From: CAWDDA01 sp963813345
Lineage (GTDB): Bacteria > Acidobacteriota > Blastocatellia > RBC074
Length of the DNA: 64,000 nucleotides
NCBI GenBank assembly: GCA_963813345.1
Contig: CAWEYR010000028.1
Span: 434,001 to 498,000 of the forward strand
Reading direction: 5' to 3'
Translations under genes and position numbers: made by a program
Notes under the pieces: generated by a model
Told to the model about the DNA's origin: nothing
Seen by the model: the letters and a program-made list of their open reading frames with translations, nothing else
The model's database searches: none
Shown: positions 8,097 to 17,717 of the stretch, in pieces
How the letters are laid out: each line of letters starts with the position of its first letter
How positions within the stretch are numbered: the first letter of the stretch is position 1

Positions 8097-9177
8097 ATGA
8101 AACCTGCAAAAGAGATCATCGTCGGCGGTCAAGCGGTCATCGAGGGCGTCATGATGAGAGCGCCCAACTCATACGCGGTTGCCGTCCGTCGTCAGGACGG
8201 ACAGATCGTCTTCAAAGCCGAAGCGCTCCCAAAGCTCGACGATCGTTATCCAATTCTGAAGGTGCCGATTCTGCGTGGGGGGCTCGTGCTTATTCACTCA
8301 ATGCTCCTCGGCATCAAAGCTCTCAACTTCTCCGCCAATGTTGCTTTTCAGGAGGAAGACAAGTCGACGACGACGACGACGAAGAGTGAGGGGAGCGAGG
8401 GGAGTGAGGGACAGGAAAGCGGAGGGTCTCTTGGCGCGGCAGGGTCAATTGCGTTCGCTCTCACCTTCAACATATTTCTTTTCATCGTTCTGCCACTTCT
8501 GCTCACAAATGCAATCTTCATCTATTTCGGCTGGGGCAACGCGCCACAACTGAACATGGATCAGATCGCTATCGCGGCACAGGCCTGGTATCAAAAGGCG
8601 TGGACCTGGCTTGGCGCCTACATGACACCGGTCAGGCCTTCGGTTCTGTTCAATCTTGTCGACGGAGTTATCCGCATGGTGTTCTTTATCACCATGATCT
8701 GGACCTTTTCGCGGCTGAACGATATCAAGCGGGTCTTCGAATATCACGGCGCCGAACACAAGACCGTTTTCGCGTGGGAGAATGGCGACGCACTGACCGT
8801 CGCCAATGCGCGCCGCTATCCGCGGCAGCATCCGCGGTGCGGGACGAGTTTTCTGATGATCGTGATGCTGGTTTCGATAGTCCTTTTCTCGATCGTCAAA
8901 TTCGACTCGCTTCTTCTCAATCTCGTCACGCGGCTGGCGCTGGTTCCCGCTGATCGCCGGCATTTCGTATGAGATCATCAGAGCCGCCGGCAAAAAGGAA
9001 TCGAGCGCCTTCTTCGCATTCATTACGCGCCCGGGTATCTGGCTGCAGAATCTAACAACGCGCGAGCCTTCGGATGATCAGCTCGAAGTAGCAATCTTTG
9101 CGCTCAACGAATCACTCAAGCTCGAGCCGGGCATGCGTGAGCGCGAACTCGAGCCGGCTCCCGTGGCGGCAGACTAA
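8097..9177 (+). CDS. DUF1385 family membrane protein (one frameshift)
   Basis: Conserved membrane protein of unknown function, commonly linked to rpmE and prfA. The N-terminal VGGQAVIEGVMMRAP and the HGAEHKTVFAWENG and HPRCGTSF blocks are family signatures. At least three hydrophobic segments are visible (around SIAFALTFNIFLFIVLPLLL, MVFFITMIWTF, FLMIVMLVSIVLFSIV). A threonine/glycine-rich linker between residues 90 and 110 is unusual. An extra C near 8947 breaks the frame inside the last membrane segment; the next frame continues with LIAGISYEII to a stop at 9177. A single-base error is likely. Confidence 0.85.
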
Positions 9178-9191
9178 GCAAGGTCATCGTC

Positions 9192-10286
9192 ATGTTTGAA
9201 AGGCTCCAGAGTATTGAACAGACCTACGATGACCTGACAAGCCAGATGACCGATCCGGCGGTCATCTCTGATCAGTCTCTGTACACCAAAGTTGCCAGGC
9301 AGCATCGCGAGCTGGAACCGCTCGTAGAGAAGCACCGCGCGCTGAAGAAGCTTGAAGGGGACATCGAAGGTGCGCGCGAAATACTTCGCGATACGACGGA
9401 CGAAGAGATGCGACAGATGGCCGAGCTCGAGCTTGCGGAGCTCGAAGAGAAACGCGCGGCCGTCGAAAGTGACCTCAAGGTGCTCCTTCTCCCGACGGAT
9501 CCGAACGACGAAAAGAACGTCATTCTCGAAGTGCGGGCTGGAACGGGAGGCGAAGAGGCATGCCTTTTCGCCGCTGAAATCCTGCGCATGTATGCGCGCT
9601 ACGCCGAGCGGCAGGGTTGGAAACTGCAGGTCACCGATTCGTCTGAGACTGGTCTTGGCGGAATTCAGAAGGCTGAAGCGATTATCGAGGGCGATCGCGT
9701 CTACTCGAAGCTCAAACACGAATCCGGCGTCCATCGAGTGCAGCGTGTACCGCAAACCGAAGCTAGCGGCCGCATCCACACTTCAGCCATTACCGTGGCT
9801 GTGCTCCCGGAAGCCGAGGAAGTCGACGTCCGGATCGATCCAAAAGACCTTCGTATCGACACGTTCTGCTCGTCCGGACCGGGCGGCCAATCTGTCAACA
9901 CGACCTATTCCGCCGTGCGTTTGACGCATCTTCCAACCGGTCTTGTTGTCTCCATGCAGGACGAGAAGTCTCAGATCAAAAACCGTGACAAGGCGATGCG
10001 CGTCCTCAGATCGAGACTCTTTGAGATGGAGTCACAAAAACAGCAGGATGCGATAGCCGCAGAGCGGCGCTCGCAGGTGGGTTCAGGTGATCGTTCCGAG
10101 AAAATCCGTACATACAACTTCAAAGAGAATCGAGTCACCGACCACCGTATCGGGCTGACGCTCCATCAGCTCGATCAAATTATGAGCGGATATATCGACC
10201 CGTTGATCGAAGCCGTAGTCAGCCACTACCAGGCAGAAAAACTTAAGGAAGAGACCGAGAAACAGGTGCTCGGAGTAAAGGTGTGA
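9192..10286 (+). CDS. prfA: Peptide chain release factor 1
   Basis: 364 residues, the usual length. It carries the peptidyl-tRNA hydrolysis motif GGQ (residues 231-233, in SSGPGGQSVNTTYS) and the codon-recognition loop as PQT in VQRVPQTEASGRIHTSA, which distinguishes RF1 (UAA/UAG) from RF2 (SPF). It overlaps the methylase gene by 4 bp, fitting the fact that PrmC methylates the GGQ glutamine. Confidence 0.97.
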   Translation: MFERLQSIEQTYDDLTSQMTDPAVISDQSLYTKVARQHRELEPLVEKHRALKKLEGDIEGAREILRDTTDEEMRQMAELELAELEEKRAAVESDLKVLLLPTDPNDEKNVILEVRAGTGGEEACLFAAEILRMYARYAERQGWKLQVTDSSETGLGGIQKAEAIIEGDRVYSKLKHESGVHRVQRVPQTEASGRIHTSAITVAVLPEAEEVDVRIDPKDLRIDTFCSSGPGGQSVNTTYSAVRLTHLPTGLVVSMQDEKSQIKNRDKAMRVLRSRLFEMESQKQQDAIAAERRSQVGSGDRSEKIRTYNFKENRVTDHRIGLTLHQLDQIMSGYIDPLIEAVVSHYQAEKLKEETEKQVLGVKV

Positions 10287-11155
10287 GCACCTCGTCCTCC
10301 TCATCGGTGTCGACTATCTCTGGAGCACTCGGACGGGCGGCAAAGTTTCTTCGAGACTCAGAAATTGCTGACGCTCAATTGAACGCCCAGGTGCTGCTTG
10401 CCCACGCTCTTGGCCGCGACCGCACCTACCTGATCGTCAATTTCAGTGAAGAACTCTCAGAAGAGATATTGGAGTTATATGAGCGCCTGCTTGAGCGGCG
10501 GGCGGCGGGCGAGCCTCTGCAATACATCACTGGTCATCAGGAGTTCTACGGTCTCGAGTTCGAAGTAACTCCGGGAGTGCTGATTCCACGTCCCGAGACC
10601 GAACTGATCATTGATGAGGTCACAAGGCTTGCAAGTTCCGAGAATCCGCAACTGATCTTTGACATCGGGACGGGCTCTGGCTGCATTGCTATCACTTTGT
10701 CACGCGAGCTTCCCAATGTAAGCGTCATTGCGACCGATGTATCGCTTGCGGCGCTGAGAGTTGCACGCCGAAACGCCGAGCGCCATCGGGTCAGCAAACG
10801 AGTCAGCTTTCTCCATGCCGATCTTCTCTCGCCGTTCACGAATTCGCCGGTAGCAGACTTCATCGTCTCAAATCCTCCATACGTCGCAGCCGCCGAGCTG
10901 CCGCAACTTCAGCGCGAGGTCAGAGAGTGGGAGCCTGATGTCGCATTGACAGACTACAGCGACGGGTTGAGTTTTTTTCGGCGTCTGTTTCACGACGCGC
11001 CATCGCGGTTGAAGACAGGCGGCTTTCTTCTATGCGAAATGGGCTATTCGCAATCAGAAGCAGTTGAAGCCTTTGTTGATCCGAAAGTATGGAGCGAACA
11101 CCGCATTCTTAACGATCTTCAGGAAATCCCGCGAACGATCGTTTTGAGAAAGTAG
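10283..11155 (+). CDS. prmC: Release factor glutamine methyltransferase
   Basis: 290 residues. The GTG start overlaps the prfA stop (GTGA). It has the SAM-binding motif IFDIGTGSGCIAITLSREL and the amide-binding NPPY in IVSNPPYVAA, with the N-terminal helical substrate domain (AQVLLAHALGRDRTYLI). It N5-methylates the GGQ glutamine of RF1/RF2. Operonic with prfA. Confidence 0.96.
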   Translation: MSTSSSSSVSTISGALGRAAKFLRDSEIADAQLNAQVLLAHALGRDRTYLIVNFSEELSEEILELYERLLERRAAGEPLQYITGHQEFYGLEFEVTPGVLIPRPETELIIDEVTRLASSENPQLIFDIGTGSGCIAITLSRELPNVSVIATDVSLAALRVARRNAERHRVSKRVSFLHADLLSPFTNSPVADFIVSNPPYVAAAELPQLQREVREWEPDVALTDYSDGLSFFRRLFHDAPSRLKTGGFLLCEMGYSQSEAVEAFVDPKVWSEHRILNDLQEIPRTIVLRK

Positions 11156-11175
11156 TATCCAAGCGTCAGCTTGCC

Positions 11176-11375
11176 TCCGACGCCGGAGGCGTCAAGATCT
11201 AGCCAGGGTGAGTCTTCGAAACCCCTGGTTGATTGTGGGAGATGCATCCGGAGGGATGCGAGAAACGATATGGTGAAGCCTGTCTTTCTCGCATCCCTCC
11301 GGGATGCAATTCGTCAGGAATCGATCCAGGGTTTCGAAGACTAACCCGGCTACGTCTCCACGCTCCGCGGTGATT
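11176..11375. repeat. REP-type bipartite inverted repeat, copy 2
   Basis: Same modular order as the copy at 2520: a CGCCGGAGGCG palindrome, AGCCAGGG..GTCTTCGAAACCCCTGG, GGAGGGATGCGAGAAA, then the mirror image with CTCGCATCCCTCCGGGATGC and CCAGGGTTTCGAAGACT. It fills the gap between the convergent prmC and a secreted-protein gene. Confidence 0.85.
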
Positions 11376-11396
11376 GCAGCGAACCAGCGCAACTGC

Positions 11397-12518
11397 TTAC
11401 TGTGGGGGCTTGGTCGGTGGTGTTGTCGGGCCTGGATCGTCGAGGACGCGGATGTCGGTCTCGAACTTGCGATAGAACTTGAAGTATATGTTGTTGCGCG
11501 AGAACTGCCGTTTTCGACGATCGCCAATGATGAATTCGGCTCGTGTCGGCAATAGGAACTCGACATCGATTCCTCTCAGCTTCACCATGTCGTAATCAAT
11601 TGAGTTCTCGGATTGAGTCACGGGATAGCCTGGCGGAAGGTCGTCGGCAGCCTGCTCGATTCTGAGAACATTCTTCGTCTCAGCATCGATCCAAACACTG
11701 CCGCTGTATCCCGCAACTATCGGCATCGCGGTGCCGGCCGCAATCTGAAGCTTTGAGGTTTCAAGTGGAACCTTGAAATCATAGATCAGCGTCTGCCGCT
11801 GCCCAAGCTTCTCCTTGCCTGCGGGTTTGAAGATCGCCTTCGTGTCGGGCTGAAAAAGGAGCGAGAGCGCTGTTGCCCAGTCACCGGTCGAGTATGCACC
11901 TCCTGATTGTTCAAGCGGCCTGGTTACGGGCCGTCCAAGCGAGTTGAGAGGTTTGTAAGACTCGCGTTTTTTGTTGTAGGTCAGCTCGTAGACCAGAGTA
12001 TCCGTGCGTTCCCAGGCGCCAGTGCCGAGATCAAAGTAACGCGTGATCTCCTGCTGGCAGATAAAATCTGGGAGCTCGTCGACGTAGTCAAGCACGTTGC
12101 GCCGGACTTCTTCGAGAAACTTGTCGGGCTGAGACGGCCCTGAAACTGTGACCGTGGCCCCGGTGGCAGCAACAAGCCGCGCACCCGCCCTTTTGACCGC
12201 ATTCACCAGGTGAGCGTGTGCTCCGTTCGCGCGAAGGCGGATGAGAGCTTCAGGTGTCGGATCAAATGCTATTCCGGAGGCATCGATTTTCGCGGCGATA
12301 TCGCCTTCGGTCATGTTCCGGCCGACACTTCTCCGCAGAAGCAGATTCAAATCCTGCAGCGTCAACGGTTGATTGGCGTTGGGAATCGCTTGTGCCGCCG
12401 CAGGAGCAGGAGCGAATTGACAAATACCCACTAGAATCAGGACAGCGATAATCGTTACAGCACTTCTCACAACACCTATTTTCGGCGATGGCATCGGAAA
12501 TTGCCAGCGGTCCATCAC
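11397..12518 (-). CDS. Secreted protein of unknown function
   Basis: 373 residues with a cleavable signal peptide ending ..APAAAQA. A helical N-terminal part (QDLNLLLRRSVGRNMTEGDI) is followed by a mostly beta domain with CQQEITRYFD and a block (VWIDAETKNVLRIEQ) that resembles LolA-like or outer-membrane lipoprotein-sorting folds in which an aligned fatty ligand is buried. The C-terminal IYFKFYRKFETD is a pattern I associate with Acidobacteriota secreted proteins. An alternative start at 12494 would also keep the signal peptide. Function unknown. Divergent from fabH. Confidence 0.75.
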   Translation of the reverse strand: MMDRWQFPMPSPKIGVVRSAVTIIAVLILVGICQFAPAPAAAQAIPNANQPLTLQDLNLLLRRSVGRNMTEGDIAAKIDASGIAFDPTPEALIRLRANGAHAHLVNAVKRAGARLVAATGATVTVSGPSQPDKFLEEVRRNVLDYVDELPDFICQQEITRYFDLGTGAWERTDTLVYELTYNKKRESYKPLNSLGRPVTRPLEQSGGAYSTGDWATALSLLFQPDTKAIFKPAGKEKLGQRQTLIYDFKVPLETSKLQIAAGTAMPIVAGYSGSVWIDAETKNVLRIEQAADDLPPGYPVTQSENSIDYDMVKLRGIDVEFLLPTRAEFIIGDRRKRQFSRNNIYFKFYRKFETDIRVLDDPGPTTPPTKPPQ

Positions 12519-12556
12519 GTGCGATCGTCGCTGCTTTGTGCAATCATGCTCCGGTT

Positions 12557-13552
12557 ATGAAACCTCGAAGAGCGAAAATTACGGCTCTCGGCCGGTATGT
12601 GCCCCCAAAAGTCGTGACCAATGACGACCTCTCAAAGATGGTCGACACAAATCACGATTGGATCGTTGAGCGAACTGGGATCATCGAGCGACACTGGGTC
12701 GAGCCTGGCACGCCAAACTCCGAGATGGCCGCATACGCTGCAAGCGATCTGCTCAAACAACGCGGGATCGAAGCCGACGAAATTGAACTGATCATTGTGA
12801 CTACGGTCACACCCGACATGTTCTTTCCCGCGACGGCCTGTCTGGTTCAGGACAAGATTGGCGCCTCGCGTGCCTGGGGATTCGATCTTTCAGCCGCCTG
12901 CTCCGGATTTCTTTACGGATTGACAGTTGGCGCCCAGTTTATCGAGAGCGGAGCGCATCGAAAGGTAATGGTCATCGGATCGGATGTGATGACAAGCATT
13001 CTCAATCCGCAGGATCGGGCTACGCTCGTGCTCTTCGGTGACGCCGCCGGGGCCGTCTTGCTGGAGCCGAGTGACGACGACACGACAGGTCTCCTGGACT
13101 TTTATCACGAGGTCGATGGTTCGGGCGGGCAATCGCTTTGTATGCCTGGTGGCGGGAGTCTCAATCCGTCTACGCAATCTTCAGTCGAAAAGCAGATGCA
13201 TTACGTGCACCAGCAGGGCCCTGCGGTATTCAAATTTGCTGTCAGGAAGATGGACGAGATTTCGCGCAACATGCTCGAGCGCAATCATCTCACCGGTGAC
13301 GACATAAAATGCTTTATTGCACATCAGGCAAACATCAGGATCATTGATGCAGCCGCAGATAAGATGAAGCTTCCACCGGAAAAGGTCATCAAGAACATTC
13401 ACAAGTACGGAAACACTACCGCAGCGACAATTCCGCTTGCGATCGGCGATGCACTCGATGATGGACGATTGAAAAAAGGCGACCTGGTCCTATTCGCTGC
13501 CGTGGGTGCAGGCTTTACTTCAGGATCGGTCCTTTTACGCTGGGCCTATTAA
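12557..13552 (+). CDS. fabH: 3-oxoacyl-ACP synthase III
   Basis: 331 residues from the ATG at 12557; the longer in-frame start adds 23 residues that no KASIII needs. It condenses acetyl-CoA with malonyl-ACP to start fatty acid synthesis. The catalytic triad is visible: C115 in DLSAACSGFLYG, His in IAHQANIRIID and Asn in HKYGNTTAA. It stands alone, far from other fab genes except the fabF-like gene at 49.3 kb. Confidence 0.94.
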   Translation: MKPRRAKITALGRYVPPKVVTNDDLSKMVDTNHDWIVERTGIIERHWVEPGTPNSEMAAYAASDLLKQRGIEADEIELIIVTTVTPDMFFPATACLVQDKIGASRAWGFDLSAACSGFLYGLTVGAQFIESGAHRKVMVIGSDVMTSILNPQDRATLVLFGDAAGAVLLEPSDDDTTGLLDFYHEVDGSGGQSLCMPGGGSLNPSTQSSVEKQMHYVHQQGPAVFKFAVRKMDEISRNMLERNHLTGDDIKCFIAHQANIRIIDAAADKMKLPPEKVIKNIHKYGNTTAATIPLAIGDALDDGRLKKGDLVLFAAVGAGFTSGSVLLRWAY

Positions 13553-13571
13553 GACGTGTAATTGAAAGAAA

Positions 13572-13657
13572 GTACGTTGTACCGGCTTTTAGCCGGAATC
13601 GTGACATTCGAGAAGTCTCGAATGTCACGATTCCGGCTAAAAGCCGGTACAACGTAC
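13572..13657. repeat. 42-bp perfect inverted repeat (same family as 7563-7667)
   Basis: The arms 13572-13613 and 13616-13657 are perfectly complementary with a 2-nt loop. The core GTACGTTGTACCGGC..TTTAGCC is shared with the 7.6 kb element. It lies between convergent fabH and the DUF4136 gene, where it could also act as a bidirectional terminator. Confidence 0.9.
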
Positions 13658-13680
13658 CTACTTAACTAGGGCTCGGGTCA

Positions 13681-14232
13681 CTACTTTTTCGCCGGGGGCG
13701 GATACTTTTCAAACATCTTAGTTACCGCCTTGTTGATCAAGCTCGCACCTTTCTCAGGCTTGTCAGGAATCGTCCCGCTTGCCGTTGCACGCCAGATGTA
13801 TTTTTTGGCCTTGACGTCACCGATGTCGACGACCAGTTGTCCGACCAGAATCTTATCGACGTAGGTAGTCGACGATCCCCCCATTCCGCCATAGCCGCCC
13901 CAACGCCCCCATCCGCCCCCATACATCCCCGTGTCGATGGTGTTCATCGTGGTCTCCGTGGTTCTTCCGGCGTGATAGACGACGACCAGGTCGGGACCTG
14001 CGGAGTGCTCAACCTTTTGTAATCCTTTGGCCGCGAGCTGTGCATCGACGTCCGCGACTACTCGATCGCCCATCATTGGGTTTTCGGTGGGAGTTCCTTT
14101 AGCCCAAGTGTAGGTCTTAAAGCCGGAGAAGTTAGCCGCCTTGTCCCAATCCACGTTGACCTTTTGTGCGAGTGCACAGTTGGTCACAATCAAAAGAAAC
14201 CCGAGCCCGAAAACGATTCGCGATACTTTCAT
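13681..14232 (-). CDS. DUF4136 domain envelope protein
   Basis: 183 residues with a signal peptide (..LLIVTNCALAQ). The order VDWDKAANFSGFKTYTWAKG, then PDLVVVYHAG, then YIWRATASGTIPDKPEKG is the DUF4136 pattern. Family members are periplasmic or lipoproteins of unknown role. The centre has a glycine/tryptophan-rich insert (MYGGGWGRWGGYGGMGG). The upstream 800 bp hold regulatory and RNA elements. Confidence 0.85.
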   Translation of the reverse strand: MKVSRIVFGLGFLLIVTNCALAQKVNVDWDKAANFSGFKTYTWAKGTPTENPMMGDRVVADVDAQLAAKGLQKVEHSAGPDLVVVYHAGRTTETTMNTIDTGMYGGGWGRWGGYGGMGGSSTTYVDKILVGQLVVDIGDVKAKKYIWRATASGTIPDKPEKGASLINKAVTKMFEKYPPPAKK

Positions 14233-14387
14233 AGTTGTCTCCTATTGTTGAGCTGGCAACGCTACTACCAGCGTTTCGTCGGCCTGTTGCCAGGACAACG
14301 GGATAAAGATCAATGCGAAGACCAGATTGACGACGAACCTTGCCACAGTACAATGACGTGGAATGTCTCTACCAGGCTTCAACTTCC

Positions 14388-14417
14388 AGCAAAGACAATC
14401 AATTCTAGCAAAGACAA
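14388..14417 (+). promoter_or_regulatory. Direct repeat AGCAAAGACAA, candidate activator site
   Basis: Two identical 11-mers at 14388-14398 and 14407-14417, start-to-start 19 bp (about two helical turns), end about 70 bp upstream of the -24 element at 14489. Spacing and position fit an enhancer for the sigma-54 promoter of RNA copy 1. Confidence 0.45.
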
Positions 14418-14485
14418 GGCCAATGCGAATTGCGAATTACTGCACTCAATACGTTTCTAGTTCCGCGACGCGGAAGCTATTTCAC

Positions 14486-14504
14486 TTTGGCTCAAAGCTT
14501 GCCT
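14486..14504 (+). promoter_or_regulatory. Sigma-54 promoter of structured RNA copy 1
   Basis: TGGCTCAAAGCTTGC has GG at 14489-14490 and GC at 14501-14502. The identical 15-mer precedes RNA copy 2 at 23021. The predicted start is near 14514, just before the first stem of the RNA. Confidence 0.8.
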
Positions 14505-14513
14505 CTGAATCAC

Positions 14514-14690
14514 GCATCACAGTTTAAACAAGGGGGGGACACATTAACCACTGTGATAAGAGCTAGAAATATCTTGGCTCTGGCGATCGGGCGACAACGC
14601 GCCAGAGCCATTGAAGGCGCCGCATTAAGCAGTCGGCATCGGCGCCGTTTTGAGCGGCATTGCTGTTCTGAGAACAGCAATGCCGTTTCT
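14514..14690 (+). ncRNA. Candidate sigma-54-dependent structured RNA, copy 1
   Basis: About 175 nt with four predicted stems: ATCACAGT/ACTGTGAT (14516-14523 with 14550-14557) enclosing a G7 tract; GGCTCTGGCG/CGCCAGAGCC (14576-14585 with 14600-14609); GGCGCCG/CGGCGCC (14616-14622 with 14640-14646); and a terminator-like GGCATTGCTGTTCT/AGAACAGCAATGCC (14656-14684) followed by a U-rich run. The copy at 23047 keeps all four stems with G-U changes and one A-U to G-C compensation. No open reading frame explains the conservation. Could be a small RNA or a leader. Whether it matches a known Rfam family such as Acido-1 cannot be tested here. Confidence 0.72.
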
Positions 14691-14756
14691 TGATAGTCTC
14701 TTGATCACTGATCGAGGTCGTCGAAAGAGTAACCGCAGGACTCAGTAGTCGATTGG

Positions 14757-14792
14757 TCCTCCAACAATTCGTGGGTGCTCCAAAATCCCGGA
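14757..14792 (+). promoter_or_regulatory. CTCCAA direct-repeat upstream element, copy A
   Basis: Half-sites CTCCAACAATTCGTGGG and CTCCAAAATCCCGG start at 14759 and 14778 (period 19). It lies about 100 bp upstream of the sigma-54 promoter at 14889, a typical enhancer position. Other copies are at 18271, 22897 and 33941. Confidence 0.65.
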
Positions 14793-14888
14793 CTGTAGAC
14801 AGCCCCGTGTGCTTCTTCGATTCGCTCGCCAGCGTAGGATCTAAAGCACTTCCACGCACACTCGAAGATTTTTCTGCAAGGCACTCTG

Positions 14889-14903
14889 TGGATCAAAGTT
14901 TGC
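14889..14903 (+). promoter_or_regulatory. Sigma-54 promoter of the DUF3300 gene
   Basis: TGGATCAAAGTTTGC has GG at 14890-14891 and GC at 14902-14903 and differs from the RNA promoters at two bases. The predicted start near 14915 gives a leader of about 115 nt to the ATG at 15032. Confidence 0.72.
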
Positions 14904-15031
14904 AATCTACTGAATGCAGCGCAGGTGAGACTTACGCGCCAGCAGTGAAGAAAAAGAGAGAATGCAGGTATGGCGATGACAACCTGCCTCCGAATGTTTC
15001 ATACTTGCCCCCTGGAAGGAGTTCAAGACTT

Positions 15032-16526
15032 ATGAATCCAAGGTTGTCACAATCAGGATCTCGGTGGCATCAGCGACGAAGCCTTGTCGCGATACTATGT
15101 ACGCTTTTGCTGGCGCCGGGGCAGACCGTGGTTGGTTGCGGAACGGCGCAGCAGGCTCAGCAACCGCCGGCGGCAGCCAGTCCGGAGGCGGCAGCCAGTC
15201 AACCGGTGGCGGCGTCCAGCCAGGATGCTCCCGCCCAGGATGCTCCATTGATCCCGCCCGATCAGCTTGATTCGCTCGTTGCGCCGATTGCTCTATACCC
15301 GGACCCACTCTTGAGCCAGGTGCTCGTGGCCTCGACGTATCCACTCGAACTCATGCAGCTGCAGCAGTGGCTGGGAAGAAATCCGGGTCTCAAGGACAAG
15401 GCGCTGGTGGATGCGGTCTCGAAACAACCCTGGGATGCCAGTATTCAGGCAATGGCGGCGCTGCCCGACGTAGTAAAACGACTTTCTGATGATATTCAAT
15501 GGACTACAGACCTCGGGAACGCTTTTCTCGCGCAGCAGAGCGGCGTGATGGACGCCGTGCAACGCATGCGACAAAAAGCACAGGACACTGGGGCTTTAAA
15601 GTCGAACGAGCAGGTCAAGGTAGAGACCCAGCAGGTGGAAAGCAAGTCGGTAATCGTAGTGGAACAGTCAAATCCCGAAGTGATCTATGTGCCAAGTTAT
15701 AATCCAACAGTTGTTTACGGAGCGCCAATTTATCCGTATCCACCAATCTACTACCCTGCCGTACTCGGCAGGAGCAGTGGTTGCTGCGAGCGCAATCTCA
15801 TTCGGTGTTGGTGTGGCAATGGGAGCTGCGTGGGGCGGCGGCTGGGGCTGGGGAGCCGGCTGGGGAGGCAACGACATCAACGTCAATGTGAACAACAATT
15901 TCAACCGCAATACCAACATTCAGGGCGGCAACCGCACCAACGTTAGTGGAGGCAATAAATGGAATCACAATCCGTCACATCGCGGTGGTGCTCCTTACTC
16001 GAACAAGGCGACAGCAAATAAATACGGCGGAACCGCGCGTGGCGATTCGGCGGCCAATCGTCAGTCGGGCGCACGTCAGCAGATCGACCGGCAAGGCGGC
16101 AATGTCGGCAGCAGCAGCGGAGGCAACCGCGCGGGCGCAGGCACGAGTGATCGCCAAACCGGTAGTGGCAATCGCCAGCAGGGCGGCGCGGGTGTGAGCG
16201 ATCGCTCCAGTAGTGGCGGCAGTCGCCCGGGCAGTGCCGGGGTGAGCGATCGCTCCAGCAGTGGCGGCAGTCGCGGGAGTGGCGGCGGGGATCATGTCGG
16301 CAACCGTAGCGTTCCAAGTAGCTCCGGAAGTTCGAGTCGCAGCAGCGGCTTCGGAGGCGGCTCCGACGGCTTCAGCGGAAGCAGCTCGCGGCAGAGCAGT
16401 TCACGCGGCTCTTCAAGTATGGGGTCCTCATCACGAAGCGGAGGCGGTGGTGGTGGGGTGAGTCGTGGCGGCGGCGGTGGTGGTGGTGGTGCTCGTGGCG
16501 GCGGTGGTGGTGGTGGTCGGAGGTAA
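15032..16526 (+). CDS. DUF3300 family secreted protein with Gly/Ser/Arg-rich tail (one frameshift)
   Basis: The ATG at 15032 follows GGAAGGAG; longer in-frame starts cross the promoter. A signal peptide is followed by an Ala/Gln-rich linker, the DUF3300 core (DSLVAPIALYPDPLLSQVLVASTYPLELMQ, given here only as its first half LVAPIALYPDPLLSQVL), and VIYVPSYNPTVVYG. One base is gained near 15765, after which the other frame continues with AISFGVGVAMGAAWGGGWGW and a long low-complexity tail rich in Asn, Ser, Gly and Arg ending in glycine runs. It is expected in the periplasm or outer membrane. Function unknown. It is followed by a DUF2950 gene, its usual partner, and preceded by a sigma-54 promoter. 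Confidence 0.85.
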
Positions 16527-16551
16527 TAGAGACATGACACTGAGGAGAAAT

Positions 16552-17533
16552 ATGGACTCGCAATCAATCAAACCGAAGCGTCCCGCATTCCTCTGGCTGG
16601 GTTGCGCGTGCGTCGTCGCGATCTTGATGTCGCAGGCCTCGTCTGCGGCGCAGCAGACTGCGGGCAAGGCAACTGCAGCTACTCAAGCGAAACCTAAAAC
16701 ATTCGACACACCAGAGCAGGCCGCCGAAGCGTTGGTCAAGGCGGCCGAGGCGTTCGATGTTGCTTCGCTCAATGCGATTCTCGGGCCCGATGGGCACGCT
16801 CTGATTGACACGGGCGAACCTGCTCGCGACAAGGAGACGGCCACGGCGTTTGCCGCGCAGGCTCGAGCGAAGATGAAAGTATTGATCGACCCAAGGAATA
16901 GGAATCTCGCGATTCTCATGGTCGGTAATGAGGATTGGCCGGCTCCTGTGCCCATAGTGAAATCTGGCGCAAAGTGGTCTTTTAACGCAAAAGCCGGACT
17001 TCAGGAGCTCCTATTCCGTCGAATCGGGCGCAATGAATTGAATGCCATTGAAATCTGCCGCGGCTTTGTTGAGGCGCAACACGAATTCGCGCTTCAGAAG
17101 CACGAAGGCTCCGGCGTGAACCAGTATGCTCAACGCATCATCAGCACGCCTGGAAAGAAAGATGGTTTGGCATGGAAGAACGCGGACGGTACCTGGGGCG
17201 GTCCCGTGGGAGAAAAAGTCGCTCAAGCGATTGAGAAGGGCTACAGCACCCAAACTGAGCCTTACCACGGCTATTATTTCAAAGTGCTGAAAGGACAAGG
17301 GCCGGCAGCCCCTCTTGGCCAGATGGACTTCGTAGTAAAGGGCGTAATGATCGGCGGCTTCGCTCTCATTGCCGCCCCGGCGAAGTACCGGAACACCGGC
17401 GTGAAGACTTTCATGGTGAGCCACGATGGCGTGGTCTATCAAAAAGGATCTCGGCCCGAACACCCTGGAGATCGCGAAGACTATTGACCGCTTCAACCCG
17501 GACAAGACCTGGACTCCCGTCGAGGACAATTAA
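16552..17533 (+). CDS. DUF2950 family secreted protein (one frameshift near the C-terminus)
   Basis: The ATG at 16552 is chosen for GAGGAGAAAT directly upstream. It has a signal peptide, then blocks KTFDTPEQAAEALVKAAE, GHALIDTGEP, RNELNAIEICRGFVEAQ and GYYFKVLKGQGP that are typical of DUF2950. An extra G near 17445 truncates the frame; the corrected tail (LGPNTLEIAKTIDRFNPDKTW) reaches the stop at 17533. DUF2950 and DUF3300 genes are commonly paired and of unknown function. It begins 25 bp after the DUF3300 stop, so it shares that sigma-54 promoter. Confidence 0.85.
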
Positions 17534-17717
17534 CCACTAGTCAAACATCCTGCCATTGATGTGTTCGACGGCAAGCACTCGAGCTGCCCCTGGTCCATTG
17601 GGCCGCGGGCAGCTCGAGGTCTTGACGAAGATAAACGCCAACCTCGGTTGAAGACCAGCAAACTGCGTTATGCGCGTCATGAACGCCGCATAGTCTAAAT
17701 AGCCCGGGAGAAGGTGC

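Noticed and set aside
14753..15031. 93-residue N-terminal extension of the DUF3300 frame
   Set aside because: It crosses the CTCCAA element and the sigma-54 promoter; the ATG at 15032 has a strong SD and a signal peptide.
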